Source: Nocardioides antri (GTDB lineage Bacteria > Actinomycetota > Actinomycetes > Propionibacteriales > Nocardioidaceae). Taken from it: 64,000 nt of DNA. The notes below the pieces were generated by a model. That model ran no database searches. It saw nothing but the letters and a program-made list of their open reading frames with translations, and was not told the DNA's origin. This document shows positions 7,582 through 16,061 of the stretch, one piece after another (the stretch's first letter is position 1; every line of letters starts with the position of its first letter). The DNA lies in the NCBI RefSeq assembly GCF_008373765.1, contig NZ_VUJW01000010.1, positions 124,001 through 188,000 on the forward strand, given 5' to 3'. The position numbers and the translations under genes are program-made.

Positions 7582-9149
7582 GCGAGTGCCTCCTCGGCGA
7601 CGGTGATCGGGGCCTGCGGGTAGGTGTCGTAGCGGTCGACGTCGAAGCGGGACAGGTGCCGGCGGAACGTGAACGTCTGCCCCGGCCAGAGTGTCGTGTT
7701 GTTGCCGAACTTGTCGAGGTACCAGCTCGCGCAGCCGCCGGTGGTCCACACCGTCGGCTTCATCCGCTCCCGGATGGTCGCGGTCCACTCCGCCTGCGCC
7801 TCCGCGGTCGGCTCGACCGCAGCGAGGCCCTCGCGTCGCAGCGTGCGCGCCGCGTCGACGATGTAGCGCACCTGCGACTCGATCATGAAGATCATCGACG
7901 AGTGGCCGAGAGCAGTGTTGGGCCCGACGATCTGGAACAGGTTCGGGAACCCGTGGAGGGTGGTGCCCTTGTAGGCGGCCATCCCGGCCTCGTCCCAGAC
8001 CTCCGCCAGCGTCCGGCCGTCGCGCCCGGTGATGTGCTGCGCGATCGGCGGCTCGGTGACGTAGAAGCCGGTGGCGACGACGAGTACGTCGATCGGCCGC
8101 TCCGTGGTCCCTGAGCCTGTCGAAGGGTCGGCGCTCACCACGGCGTCGCCGGTGATCTTCGCGATCGGGTCGGTGACCAGGTCGACGTTGTCAGCCGCGA
8201 GGGCGGGGTACCACGCGTTGGAGATCAGGATCCGTTTGCAGCCGGCGCGGTAGTCGGGCGTGACCTTCGCGACCAGCTCGGGGTCCTTGATCGCCTTGCG
8301 GATGTTGGCCTTGCCCTGCCGCTCGACGACCTTGAGCAGCGCGGGGAAGCGGGCGAACGCCGGGACCCGCCCCTCGAGGGTCGTGTAGACACCGGCGCGG
8401 ACAGCGCGCTGGAGGCCCGGCACGTGGCGGAACAAAGCCTTCTCGATGCCGGTGAACTCCCGCTCGTTGCGGGGGATGATCCAGTTCGGCGTGCGCTGGT
8501 AGACATCGAGGTGGCTGACGATCTTCTGCAGCTCGGGGACCAGCTGGACGGCCGAGGCGCCGGTGCCGATGACGGCGACCCGCTTGCCGGTGAGGTCGAC
8601 GTCGAGGTTCCACCGAGCCGAGTGGAAGATCTCGCCCTGGAACGAGTCGATGCCGTCGATCTCCGGCAGTCGCGGCTCCGAGAGGCCGCCGGAGCCGGAG
8701 ATGAGCGTGCGGGCGTCGTACTGCCTGGTCTCGTTGGTCGAGCCTGTCGAGACCGTGACCCGCCAGCGCTGCGCGGTCTCGTCCCAGGTCGCGTCGACGA
8801 CAGCGGTGTCGAACACGAAGCGGTCGAGGACGCCGGACTCCTCGGCGACGCGCTTGGTGTAGTCCCAGATCTCCTGCTGGGGGGAGTAGACCTTCGACCA
8901 GTCCGGGTTGAGCGCGAAGGAGTAGCTGTAGAGCTGGCTCGGGACGTCGCACTCCGCGCCGGGGTAGGTGTTGACGTGCCAGGTGCCGCCGACGTCGCTG
9001 TCCTTCTCGATGACGACGAAGTCGCGCTCACCCGCCTCGTCGAGCTTGATCGCAGCGGCGAGGCCTGCGAAGCCGGCGCCGACGATCAGGTGGTCGACGG
9101 GCGTGGCTGTCGTCGTCGGGTGGGTCTTCCGGGTGGTCTTCTCGGCCAT
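7578..9149 (-). CDS. Flavin-containing monooxygenase, Baeyer-Villiger type
   Basis: FAD- and NADPH-dependent monooxygenase of 523 residues, expected to insert oxygen into a ketone. The FAD Rossmann loop GAGFAG is at 24-29, the Baeyer-Villiger fingerprint FxGxxxHxxxW at 170-180, and the second nucleotide loop GTGASA at 195-200. It forms an operon with the SDR and is divergent from a TetR gene with a shared operator, a common catabolic arrangement. Two copies of dispersed repeat B lie inside the reading frame (8107-8127 and 8734-8754), adding surface-type segments such as ADPSTGSGTTERP without breaking the frame. Substrate unknown. Confidence 0.9.
   Translation of the reverse strand: MAEKTTRKTHPTTTATPVDHLIVGAGFAGLAAAIKLDEAGERDFVVIEKDSDVGGTWHVNTYPGAECDVPSQLYSYSFALNPDWSKVYSPQQEIWDYTKRVAEESGVLDRFVFDTAVVDATWDETAQRWRVTVSTGSTNETRQYDARTLISGSGGLSEPRLPEIDGIDSFQGEIFHSARWNLDVDLTGKRVAVIGTGASAVQLVPELQKIVSHLDVYQRTPNWIIPRNEREFTGIEKALFRHVPGLQRAVRAGVYTTLEGRVPAFARFPALLKVVERQGKANIRKAIKDPELVAKVTPDYRAGCKRILISNAWYPALAADNVDLVTDPIAKITGDAVVSADPSTGSGTTERPIDVLVVATGFYVTEPPIAQHITGRDGRTLAEVWDEAGMAAYKGTTLHGFPNLFQIVGPNTALGHSSMIFMIESQVRYIVDAARTLRREGLAAVEPTAEAQAEWTATIRERMKPTVWTTGGCASWYLDKFGNNTTLWPGQTFTFRRHLSRFDVDRYDTYPQAPITVAEEALA
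8107..8127. repeat. Repeat B copy inside the monooxygenase gene
   Basis: The core CCCTGAGCCTGTCGAAGGG (8109-8127) is a palindromic repeat unit. It is read through in frame by the monooxygenase gene. Its inner CCTGTCGA core is shared with the copy at 8734. Confidence 0.6.
8734..8754. repeat. Second repeat B copy inside the monooxygenase gene
   Basis: TTGGTCGAGCCTGTCGAGAC is the reverse complement of the unit at 13341-13361 in hrpA. It is in frame within the monooxygenase gene, encoding part of the STGSTNETRQ loop. Confidence 0.6.
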
Positions 9150-9167
9150 GCCCTGACCGTATTGGCG

Positions 9168-9188
9168 CTATTGAACATTCGTCAATAG
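9168..9188. promoter_or_regulatory. Operator between monooxygenase and TetR genes
   Basis: CTATTGA, a 7-base spacer, then TCAATAG: a perfect 7-bp dyad in the 48-base divergent gap. The right arm overlaps TAGACT (9186-9191), a -10 box placed for the TetR gene, so the bound repressor would block its own promoter and probably the monooxygenase promoter. Confidence 0.7.
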
Positions 9189-9197
9189 ACTGTGGAC

Positions 9198-9791
9198 GTG
9201 ACCGCCACCACCCGCACCCGGCTCTTGCCGGAGGAGCGCCGCGAGCAGCTGCTCGAGCTGGGCCTGCGGCTGTTCTCCGGCAGCACGATCGACGAGATCT
9301 CCATCGACCGGCTCACCGAGGAGGCCGGCGTCTCGCGCGGGCTGATCTACCACTACTTCGGCAGCAAGCAGGGCTTCCGGGAGGCGGTCGTGCAGCGGGC
9401 GGCCGACGACCTCATCGCCCAGACCGCGCCCCCGGAGGGTGACGACCCGATCGCCAAGCTGCTCGCGTCGCTGACGGCGTACGTCGACTACGTGATCGCG
9501 CACCACGAGGGCTACCGCTCGCTCGTGCTGGCCGCGGCCGGTGGCAACGAGGCGGTGCGCGGGATCTACGAGCGCGCCCGCGCCGCAATGATCGACCGGA
9601 CGTTTGAGACGCCCGGGGTCGAGGACCTGCTCGCGGACACGCCGGCGACCCGGCTCGTCGTGCGGGGATGGGTCGCGTTCGTGGAGGACACCGTCCTCAC
9701 CTGGTGCGACTCACCTCAGGGGGTCACCCGCGGGGAGCTCGCGCGGATCGTCACCGACGCGCTGCCGGCGCTCGTCGGCATCGTCCGCTGA
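9198..9791 (+). CDS. TetR-family transcriptional regulator
   Basis: One-component repressor with an N-terminal TetR helix-turn-helix (IDRLTEEAGVSRGLIYHYFGSK) and a helical ligand-binding domain. It probably controls the divergent monooxygenase-SDR operon and itself through the dyad at 9168-9188. GTG 9198 is preferred: TAGACT ends six bases before it, the spacing of a leaderless start. GTG 9192 in the same frame directly abuts the -10 box and would lie upstream of the transcript start. The protein is 197 residues, typical for TetR. The ligand is unknown, plausibly the monooxygenase substrate. Confidence 0.85.
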   Translation: MTATTRTRLLPEERREQLLELGLRLFSGSTIDEISIDRLTEEAGVSRGLIYHYFGSKQGFREAVVQRAADDLIAQTAPPEGDDPIAKLLASLTAYVDYVIAHHEGYRSLVLAAAGGNEAVRGIYERARAAMIDRTFETPGVEDLLADTPATRLVVRGWVAFVEDTVLTWCDSPQGVTRGELARIVTDALPALVGIVR

Positions 9792-9797
9792 CGCGGG

Positions 9798-10010
9798 CTA
9801 CTTCGACGGCTTCGGCGTCTTGCACTCGACCTTCGGGTTGACCCCGAAGTAGTTCAACGGGCCGGCGATGATCGTCAGCGACGTGTCGCTGAAGGTCCGG
9901 CAGTTGACCTCCCGGTCGTCCCCGAAGTAGCCGCGCTGGAACGCCGCGAGCACGCCGATCACCAACCAGATGATGACAATGGCCCCGACGATCCCACTGC
10001 TCCGATACAT
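9798..10010 (-). CDS. Small one-helix membrane protein
   Basis: A 70-residue protein with one N-terminal hydrophobic helix (about residues 7-25, rich in Ile, Val and Trp), then a short outside segment with two cysteines (VNCRTF and VECKTP) that could form a disulfide, and a Lys/Pro tail. Start ATG 10010 is set by a strong AGGAGG eight bases upstream; the longer frame to 10040 lacks such a site. Similar small proteins are common in actinobacteria and have no known function. It sits downstream of rocD on the same strand. Confidence 0.75.
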   Translation of the reverse strand: MYRSSGIVGAIVIIWLVIGVLAAFQRGYFGDDREVNCRTFSDTSLTIIAGPLNYFGVNPKVECKTPKPSK

Positions 10011-10089
10011 GGTGATTCCTCCTGGGCCGGAGGTACCCACGTCGGAGGCGGGCAGCCGTGCTGGCCTCGCCGTGCCGCCGGAGCAGCGG

Positions 10090-11310
10090 TCAGGTCAGCA
10101 CCGCGGCGAGCTGGTCGACGCCCCAGTGCAGGTCCTCCTCGGTGATGACCAGCGGGGGAGCGAGGCGGATGGTGGAGCCGTGGGTGTCCTTGGCGAGGAC
10201 GCCGCGCTCCATCAGCCGCTCGCAGACCTGGCGGCCGGTGCCGAGGGCGGGGTCGATGTCGAGGCCGGCCCACAGCCCGCGAGAGCGTACGGCGACCACG
10301 CCGTTCCCGACGAGGGCGTCGAGCCGCTCGCGGAGCACCTGGCCGAGGGTCGTCGCGCGGTCCTGGAACTCACCGGTCGCGAGCATCTCGACGACCTCGC
10401 TGCCGACCGCGCACGCCAGCGGGTTGCCGCCGAACGTGGAGCCGTGCTGTCCGGGCTTGAGGACCCCGAGCACGTCCTTGTCGCCGACGACCGCGGACAC
10501 CGGGACGATGCCGCCGCCGAGCGCCTTGCCGAGGACGTAGAGGTCCGGGACGACTCCCTCGTGGTCGCACGCGAAGGTGCGGCCGGTGCGGCCGAGGCCG
10601 GCCTGGATCTCGTCCGCGGCGAAGAGGACGTTCTCGTTGGTGCAGATCGCGCGGACGTCGCGGAGGTAGCCGTCGGGCGGGATGATCACGCCGCCCTCGC
10701 CCTGGATCGGCTCGATCAGGACGGCGACGGTGTCCGGGGTGATCGCGGCTGCGAGAGCGGCGCTGTCGCCGTACGGCACCATGTCGAAGCCCGGGGCGAA
10801 CGGGCCGAAGCCGTCGCGCGCGTCCGGGTCGTCGGAGAAGCCGACGATGGTCGTGGTGCGGCCGTGGAAGTTGCCGCTCGCGACGACGATCCGGGCTCGG
10901 TCGGCGGGCACGCCCTTGACCTCGTAGCCCCACTTGCGGCTGACCTTGATCGCGGTCTCCACGGCCTCGGCGCCGGTGTTCATCGGCAGCACGAGGTCCT
11001 TGCCGCACAGGTCGCCGAGGGCGGCGCAGAAGTCGGCGAACGCGTCGTGCACGAACGCGCGGCTGGTGAGCGTGAGCTTGTCGAGCTGGGCGTGCGCGGT
11101 CGCGACCAGGCGCGGGTGGCTGTGGCCGAAGTTGAGCGCGGAGTAGCCCGCGAGCAGGTCGAGGAACCGGCGTCCGTCGACGTCGGTCATCCAGGCGCCC
11201 TCGCCGTGCGCGAGCACGACCGGAAGCGGGTGGTAGTTGTGAGCGGTCCGCGCCTCGGCGCGCTCGATCTCCGACGGGGTGTTCGCCGTCGTCGGGCTGG
11301 TGATGCTCAT
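10090..11310 (-). CDS. rocD: Ornithine aminotransferase
   Basis: Class III PLP aminotransferase converting ornithine plus 2-oxoglutarate to glutamate semialdehyde and glutamate in arginine/ornithine breakdown. Seen: LLAGYSALNFGHSHP near the N-terminus, DEIQAGLGRTG (233 on), the PLP lysine K262 in LGKALGGG, and the HGSTFGGNPLA stretch of ornithine aminotransferases. At 406 residues it is full length. ATG 11310 has AAGGAGG upstream. Acetylornithine aminotransferase is the main alternative, but no arg genes lie nearby. A GntR-like palindrome sits upstream. Confidence 0.85.
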   Translation of the reverse strand: MSITSPTTANTPSEIERAEARTAHNYHPLPVVLAHGEGAWMTDVDGRRFLDLLAGYSALNFGHSHPRLVATAHAQLDKLTLTSRAFVHDAFADFCAALGDLCGKDLVLPMNTGAEAVETAIKVSRKWGYEVKGVPADRARIVVASGNFHGRTTTIVGFSDDPDARDGFGPFAPGFDMVPYGDSAALAAAITPDTVAVLIEPIQGEGGVIIPPDGYLRDVRAICTNENVLFAADEIQAGLGRTGRTFACDHEGVVPDLYVLGKALGGGIVPVSAVVGDKDVLGVLKPGQHGSTFGGNPLACAVGSEVVEMLATGEFQDRATTLGQVLRERLDALVGNGVVAVRSRGLWAGLDIDPALGTGRQVCERLMERGVLAKDTHGSTIRLAPPLVITEEDLHWGVDQLAAVLT

Positions 11311-11371
11311 GTTCCGCCTCCTTCGCTGCTCGTGCTCTCGTGGGTGGAGCCTTCGGGGACTGTCTATCACG

Positions 11372-11386
11372 GATTGTCAGACAATC
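11372..11386. promoter_or_regulatory. GntR-like palindrome upstream of rocD
   Basis: GATTGTC-A-GACAATC, a perfect 15-base palindrome of the TTGTCnGACAA class bound by GntR/FadR-type regulators. It lies 62 bases upstream of the rocD start in the divergent rocD/hrpA gap. No GntR gene is in the window. Confidence 0.5.
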
Positions 11387-11475
11387 TGCAAACCACGATA
11401 ACGGAGTGGTGGTGAGCCGTCAGCCGATCAACCGGTTCGCGCGGCTCCCGGCCGGCGGGGGAGAATGCCCGTGCC

Positions 11476-14400
11476 GTGGACATCACCTACCCGCCGGAGC
11501 TGCCGGTCAGCGCCCGACGCGACGACATCGCGCGGGCGATCCGTGACCACCAGGTCGTGATCGTCGCCGGCGAGACCGGGTCGGGGAAGACGACCCAGCT
11601 GCCGAAGATCTGCCTCGAGCTCGGCCGGGGCGCGCCGGGACCGGACGGCCGGCCGCGGATGGTCGGGCACACGCAACCGCGGCGGATCGCGGCCCGCGCG
11701 GTGTCCGAGCGGATCGCCGAGGAGCTCGGCACCGCGCTCGGCGACCTGGTCGGCTACCAGGTGCGGTTCACGGACCGTACGTCGAAGGCCAGCCGGGTCA
11801 AGGTGATGACCGACGGCATCCTGCTCGCCGAGCTGCAGCGCGACCGGATGCTCAAGCGCTACGACACGATCATCATCGACGAGGCGCACGAGCGGAGCCT
11901 CAACATCGACTTCCTGCTCGGGTACCTCAAGCAGCTGCTGCCGAAGCGTCCCGACCTCAAGCTGATCATCACCAGCGCCACCATCGACCCCGAGCGGTTC
12001 GCCGCACACTTCGAGGCGGCCGACGGCACGCCCGCGCCGATCGTCCAGGTCTCCGGCCGCACCTACCCGGTCGAGGTCCGCTACCGACCGCTCGTCGAGC
12101 TGCCGGAAGCAGACGAGGAAGGCGAGCCGATCGTCCGCGACCAGACGGAGGCGGTCGTCGACGCGGTGAAGGAGCTGTCCGCCGAGGGGCCGGGCGACGT
12201 ACTCGTCTTCCTGCCGGGCGAGCGCGAGATCCGCGACACCGCCGAGGCGCTCCAGCCGCTCACGATCGAAGGACGCGGCAGCCGCTCCATCGAGATACTC
12301 CCGCTGTACTCGCGGCTCTCCGCCGCCGACCAGCACCGGGTGTTCGCGCCGGCGCGCAGTTCGCGGCGCCGGGTGGTGCTGGCGACCAACGTCGCGGAGA
12401 CGTCGCTGACGGTCCCCGGCATCCGCTACGTCGTCGACACCGGCGTCGCGCGCATCTCCCGCTACTCGTCGCGCACCAAGGTGCAGCGGCTGCCGATCGA
12501 GGCGATCAGCCAGGCCTCGGCCAACCAGCGCTCCGGCCGCTGCGGGCGCGTGGCCGCCGGTATCGCGATCCGCCTCTACTCGGAGGAGGACTTCGAGGGC
12601 CGGCCGGAGTTCACCGACCCCGAGATCCTGCGCACCAACCTCGCCTCAGTGATCCTGCAGATGACTGCTCTGGGACTGGGCGACATCGCGCGGTTCCCCT
12701 TCGTCGAGCCGCCGGACCGGCGCAACGTCCAGGCCGGCGAGCAGCTGCTCGAGGAACTGGGGGCGATCACCACCACAAGTCCCGACTCGGGCCGCCACAA
12801 GTCACGATTCGACCCACCACGAGGGCCGATTCGACGGTTGACGAAGGTGGGGTCGCGGCTGGCGAGGCTGCCGATCGACCCGCGTCTCGGCCGGATGCTC
12901 CTCGAGGCGGAGCGGCTGGGCTGCGTGCGCGACGTGCTCGTGATCGTGGCCGCGCTCTCGCTGCAGGACCCGCGCGAGCGGCCGGGGGCCGACCAGCCGG
13001 CCGAGCAGGCCAAGGCCGTCCAGGCGCACGCCCGGTTCAAGGCCGAGGGGTCGGACTTCCTCACCTGGCTCAACCTGTGGCGCTACCTGCGGGAGCAGCA
13101 GCGCGAGCTGTCCGGCAGCGCGTTCCGGCGGATGTGCAAGCGGGAGTACCTCCACTACCTGCGGGTGCGGGAGTGGCAGGAGTTCGAGGGCCAGCTCCGT
13201 CAGGTCGCCAAGGAGATGAAGATCCGCATCGACACGCCCGGCGGGGAGCCCGACGCGGACGGGATCCACCAGGCCCTGCTCTCCGGGCTCCTCAGCCACA
13301 TCGGGCTGCGCGAGGAGCGTGAGTCTCGACAGGCTCAGGGGTCTCGACAGGCTCGACCAGCAAAGCGGCCCGGTCCCCGGGAGTACCTCGGCGCCCGTGG
13401 CGCGAGGTTCGCGATCTTTCCCGGCAGCGGGCTGGCGCGGAAGAACCCGCCGTACGTCATGGCGTTCGAGCTGGTCGAGACCGGCCGCCTGTGGGCGCGG
13501 CAGAACGCTGCGATCGAGCCGGAGTGGGCCGAGCGGCTGGGTGCGCACCTGGTGAAGCGCACGTACTCCGAGCCGCACTGGTCGGAGAAGCGGCAGTCCG
13601 TGATGGCGCGCGAGCGGGTGACCCTGTACGGCGTACCCCTCGCCACCGACCGCCTGATCTCCTACGGGAAGGTCGACCGGGAGCTCGCGCGCGAGATCTT
13701 CATCCGGCACGCCCTCGTCTACGGCGAGTGGTCGACCCGGCACGAGTTCTTCCACCACAACCGCTTGCTCCTCCAGCAGGCCGAGGAGCTCGAGCACCGT
13801 GCGCGGCGCCGCGACCTGGTCGTCGACGAGCACACGCTGTTCGACTTCTACGACGCCCGGATCGGCCCGGACGTGGTCAGCGGGGCTCACTTCGACCAGT
13901 GGTGGAAGGGCGCCCGCCGCGAGCAGCCCGACCTGCTGACCTTCGACCCGGCGATGCTCACCCACGACGCGGCGGCGGAGGTGACCGAGCAGGACTACCC
14001 GGAGCACTGGGTCGCCGACGGCGGCCTGACGTTCGACCTCGCCTACCACTTCGAGCCGGGTGCTGCCGACGACGGGATCACGGTCGACGTGCCGGTGGCG
14101 GTGCTCAACCGGGTCGGCGACGAGGACTTCTCCTGGAACGTCCCGGGCCTGCGCGAGGAGCTGGTCACGAGCCTGATCCGCAGCCTGCCCAAGCACCTGC
14201 GGGTGAGCTTCGTCCCCGCTCCCAACACGGCCCGCGAGTTCCTCGCGAACGTGCCGGCGGGGGAGGAGCCGCTGCTCGACGCCCTCGAGCGCTACCTCCG
14301 CTCGACGACCGGCGTGCACGTGCCGCGCGAGGCGTGGGGGCTCGACACCCTGGCGCCGCACCTGCGACCGACCTTCCGGGTCGTCGACGACAAGGGCCGC

Positions 14401-15378
14401 GAGCAGGCCCGCGGCAAGGACCTGGCCGCGCTCAAGGCGCCGCTCCGGCCGCGGTTCGAGAAGGCCATGGCGGAGGTGGCGGCCGACAGCGGCGTCGCCC
14501 GCACCGGCGAGAGGACGTGGGCGTTCGGTGAGATCGCCGCGACCGCGACGTGGACCCGGGCCGGCCACGAGGTCGAGGCCTACCCGGGGCTGGTCGACGA
14601 GGGCACCACCGTCGGGCTCCAGGTGTTCGGCTCCGCCGCCGAGCGCGACGCCCGGCACCGGCTCGGCCTGATCCGGCTGCTGCTCATCGCTCTCGACGGT
14701 GCCGCCAGGCTCGACCAGCAGGAGCTCTCCAACGAGGAGAAGCTGCGACTGGCCGGCACGACGTACCCCTCCGTGCCGGAGCTCCTCGACGACTGCCTGC
14801 GGGCGGTCGTCACCGACGCGGTCGACGCCGCGCAGGAGCAGGGGATCTTGCGTTCCGAGGAGCAGTACGACGCGCTGCTCGCCTCGCTCAGGGCCGGTCA
14901 GGGTGGCGCGGCGGGCGCCGTACGCGCGCTGCTGCCGGACCTGTTCCGAGTGCTCGACGCGCACCGCGAGACCGACCGGCTGCTGAGCGGCCGCGCCGAG
15001 ATGGCGCTGCTGCCGGCCCTCTCCGACATGCAGGCCCAGCTGGGCAGGCTGGTCCCCGCCGGCTTCGTGGGCGAGGCCGGCGCTGCGCAGCTGCGGCGCT
15101 ACCCCGTCTACCTCGCCGCGATCCGGCGCCGTCGCGAGCAGCTGGGCGAGGGCGGCCCGGCCGTGGCGCGCGACCGCGAGCGCCTCGACCGAGTTCGGCC
15201 GCTCCAGGAGGCCTACCTGCACCGGATCGACGCGCTCCCCGTGGGACGTCCGCCGGATGCTGCCCTCCGGCAGGTGCGCTGGCAGCTCGAGGAGTTCCGG
15301 GTCTCGCTGTGGGCGCCCCAGCTCGGCACCGCCGGCAAGGTCAGCGACGTCCGGATCCGCAAGCTCCTCGACGCGTAG
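11476..15378 (+). CDS. hrpA: ATP-dependent RNA helicase HrpA
   Basis: DEAH-box RNA helicase of 1300 residues, the expected length for HrpA. Walker A GETGSGKTT is at 32-40, DEAH at 135-138, then the SAT motif and QRSGRCGR motif VI (near residue 355), followed by helicase-associated, OB-fold and long HrpA C-terminal domains. The role is RNA remodelling and mRNA processing in the cytosol. GTG 11476 is used; GTG 11471 is out of frame. Two low-complexity insertions come from repeats: a 22-base-period direct repeat (12773-12811) and tandem repeat B units (13323-13361) encoding an SRQAQGSRQARP segment. Neither breaks the frame. Confidence 0.93.
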   Translation: MDITYPPELPVSARRDDIARAIRDHQVVIVAGETGSGKTTQLPKICLELGRGAPGPDGRPRMVGHTQPRRIAARAVSERIAEELGTALGDLVGYQVRFTDRTSKASRVKVMTDGILLAELQRDRMLKRYDTIIIDEAHERSLNIDFLLGYLKQLLPKRPDLKLIITSATIDPERFAAHFEAADGTPAPIVQVSGRTYPVEVRYRPLVELPEADEEGEPIVRDQTEAVVDAVKELSAEGPGDVLVFLPGEREIRDTAEALQPLTIEGRGSRSIEILPLYSRLSAADQHRVFAPARSSRRRVVLATNVAETSLTVPGIRYVVDTGVARISRYSSRTKVQRLPIEAISQASANQRSGRCGRVAAGIAIRLYSEEDFEGRPEFTDPEILRTNLASVILQMTALGLGDIARFPFVEPPDRRNVQAGEQLLEELGAITTTSPDSGRHKSRFDPPRGPIRRLTKVGSRLARLPIDPRLGRMLLEAERLGCVRDVLVIVAALSLQDPRERPGADQPAEQAKAVQAHARFKAEGSDFLTWLNLWRYLREQQRELSGSAFRRMCKREYLHYLRVREWQEFEGQLRQVAKEMKIRIDTPGGEPDADGIHQALLSGLLSHIGLREERESRQAQGSRQARPAKRPGPREYLGARGARFAIFPGSGLARKNPPYVMAFELVETGRLWARQNAAIEPEWAERLGAHLVKRTYSEPHWSEKRQSVMARERVTLYGVPLATDRLISYGKVDRELAREIFIRHALVYGEWSTRHEFFHHNRLLLQQAEELEHRARRRDLVVDEHTLFDFYDARIGPDVVSGAHFDQWWKGARREQPDLLTFDPAMLTHDAAAEVTEQDYPEHWVADGGLTFDLAYHFEPGAADDGITVDVPVAVLNRVGDEDFSWNVPGLREELVTSLIRSLPKHLRVSFVPAPNTAREFLANVPAGEEPLLDALERYLRSTTGVHVPREAWGLDTLAPHLRPTFRVVDDKGREQARGKDLAALKAPLRPRFEKAMAEVAADSGVARTGERTWAFGEIAATATWTRAGHEVEAYPGLVDEGTTVGLQVFGSAAERDARHRLGLIRLLLIALDGAARLDQQELSNEEKLRLAGTTYPSVPELLDDCLRAVVTDAVDAAQEQGILRSEEQYDALLASLRAGQGGAAGAVRALLPDLFRVLDAHRETDRLLSGRAEMALLPALSDMQAQLGRLVPAGFVGEAGAAQLRRYPVYLAAIRRRREQLGEGGPAVARDRERLDRVRPLQEAYLHRIDALPVGRPPDAALRQVRWQLEEFRVSLWAPQLGTAGKVSDVRIRKLLDA
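12773..12811 (+). repeat. Direct repeat pair inside hrpA
   Basis: Two 17-base copies (12773-12789 and 12795-12811) share CCACAAGTCnCGAnTCG, 15 of 17 bases identical, with a 22-base period. They encode a Thr/Ser/Arg-rich insertion after the helicase core. Confidence 0.6.
13323..13361. repeat. Tandem repeat B units inside hrpA
   Basis: GTCTCGACAGGCTC occurs twice in tandem (13323 and 13341), the second continuing into GACCAGC. The unit equals the reverse complement of the monooxygenase copy at 8734-8754. It adds about 13 Gln/Arg/Ser-rich residues to HrpA. Confidence 0.65.
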
Positions 15379-15381
15379 TCT
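15376..15381 (+). promoter_or_regulatory. -10 box for leaderless transcript
   Basis: TAGTCT ends six bases before ATG 15388 and overlaps the hrpA stop codon. This spacing puts the transcript start at the A of ATG. Confidence 0.5.
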
Positions 15382-15387
15382 TGCCGG

Positions 15388-15990
15388 ATGGGTGAGGGAG
15401 CCAGGTCGCACCACCGGCCGATCGCGCGGTCGGCGCACTTCTTCGACGCGTTCGCAGCGGGCAGTGATCCCGAGCTACTGCAGGAGGCGGCGGACCGCGC
15501 GGCGACCCTGCTGGTCCGCGGTGCTCGGGAGAGCACGGACTCCGCTGTCGCCGACCGGTTGGTTCACCTCGCCGACAGCGAGGGCATCGAGGCGATCGCC
15601 GAGGTGTGGTCGGGCTCCGCGCCCGACTCGCTCGCCGGCTGCCTGTGGCGGCTCTACCTCCTCCGGTCGTGGGTCTACGCCGAGCCGGCCGGCGTGGCGC
15701 GCGAGTTCGAGGCCGGTCGCGGCGCGGCACAGGTGGCGCGGGTCGTCGCCGGGGTCGCGGACCCGCCCGGTCCCGACGAGCTCCGGGCGATGATCGACGC
15801 GGTGCTCCGCGGGATCGCCAGCGCCGACTTCGCCGACGTGCTGTTCCGCGCCGCCGCGTTCGCCCGGGTCGTCGCGACGGGCCGGGCGACCCTGCCCGGC
15901 ACCAGCGATGACGGCGTACGCCGCATGCTCGGCCTCGCCGAGCAGCTCGAGGCTGCCGGGCACGTCGAGCTCGAGCGTGGGCTGGGCTGA
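15388..15990 (+). CDS. Conserved protein of unknown function next to hrpA
   Basis: A 200-residue soluble, Ala-rich, helical protein with no signal peptide or membrane segment. I do not recognise a characterised family. It starts nine bases after hrpA and has its own leaderless-type box (TAGTCT). The middle has a WRLYLLRSWVY segment and an AEFEAGRGAAQVARVVAGVADPP-like helical stretch. The C-terminus runs into short tandem repeats of TGGGCTGAC that contain the stop codon. No catalytic motif is visible. Confidence 0.7.
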   Translation: MGEGARSHHRPIARSAHFFDAFAAGSDPELLQEAADRAATLLVRGARESTDSAVADRLVHLADSEGIEAIAEVWSGSAPDSLAGCLWRLYLLRSWVYAEPAGVAREFEAGRGAAQVARVVAGVADPPGPDELRAMIDAVLRGIASADFADVLFRAAAFARVVATGRATLPGTSDDGVRRMLGLAEQLEAAGHVELERGLG

Positions 15991-16024
15991 CTGGGCTGAC
16001 TGGGCTGCGGCGGACTGGGCTGAA
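15983..16024 (+). repeat. Short tandem repeat across the gene end
   Basis: TGGGCTGAC occurs at 15983 and 15992, then TGGGCTGcggcggAC and TGGGCTGAA follow. The first unit contains the stop codon of the preceding gene, so repeat slippage here would alter only the 3' end. Confidence 0.6.
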
Positions 16025-16061
16025 TGGCCCGCATGTCACCGCGCGTCCCTTACAGTGGACC

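Noticed and set aside
12802-15438. Minus-strand open frame of about 878 codons over hrpA
   Set aside because: Antisense to HrpA, no recognisable domain, and a biased composition; explained by high third-position GC.
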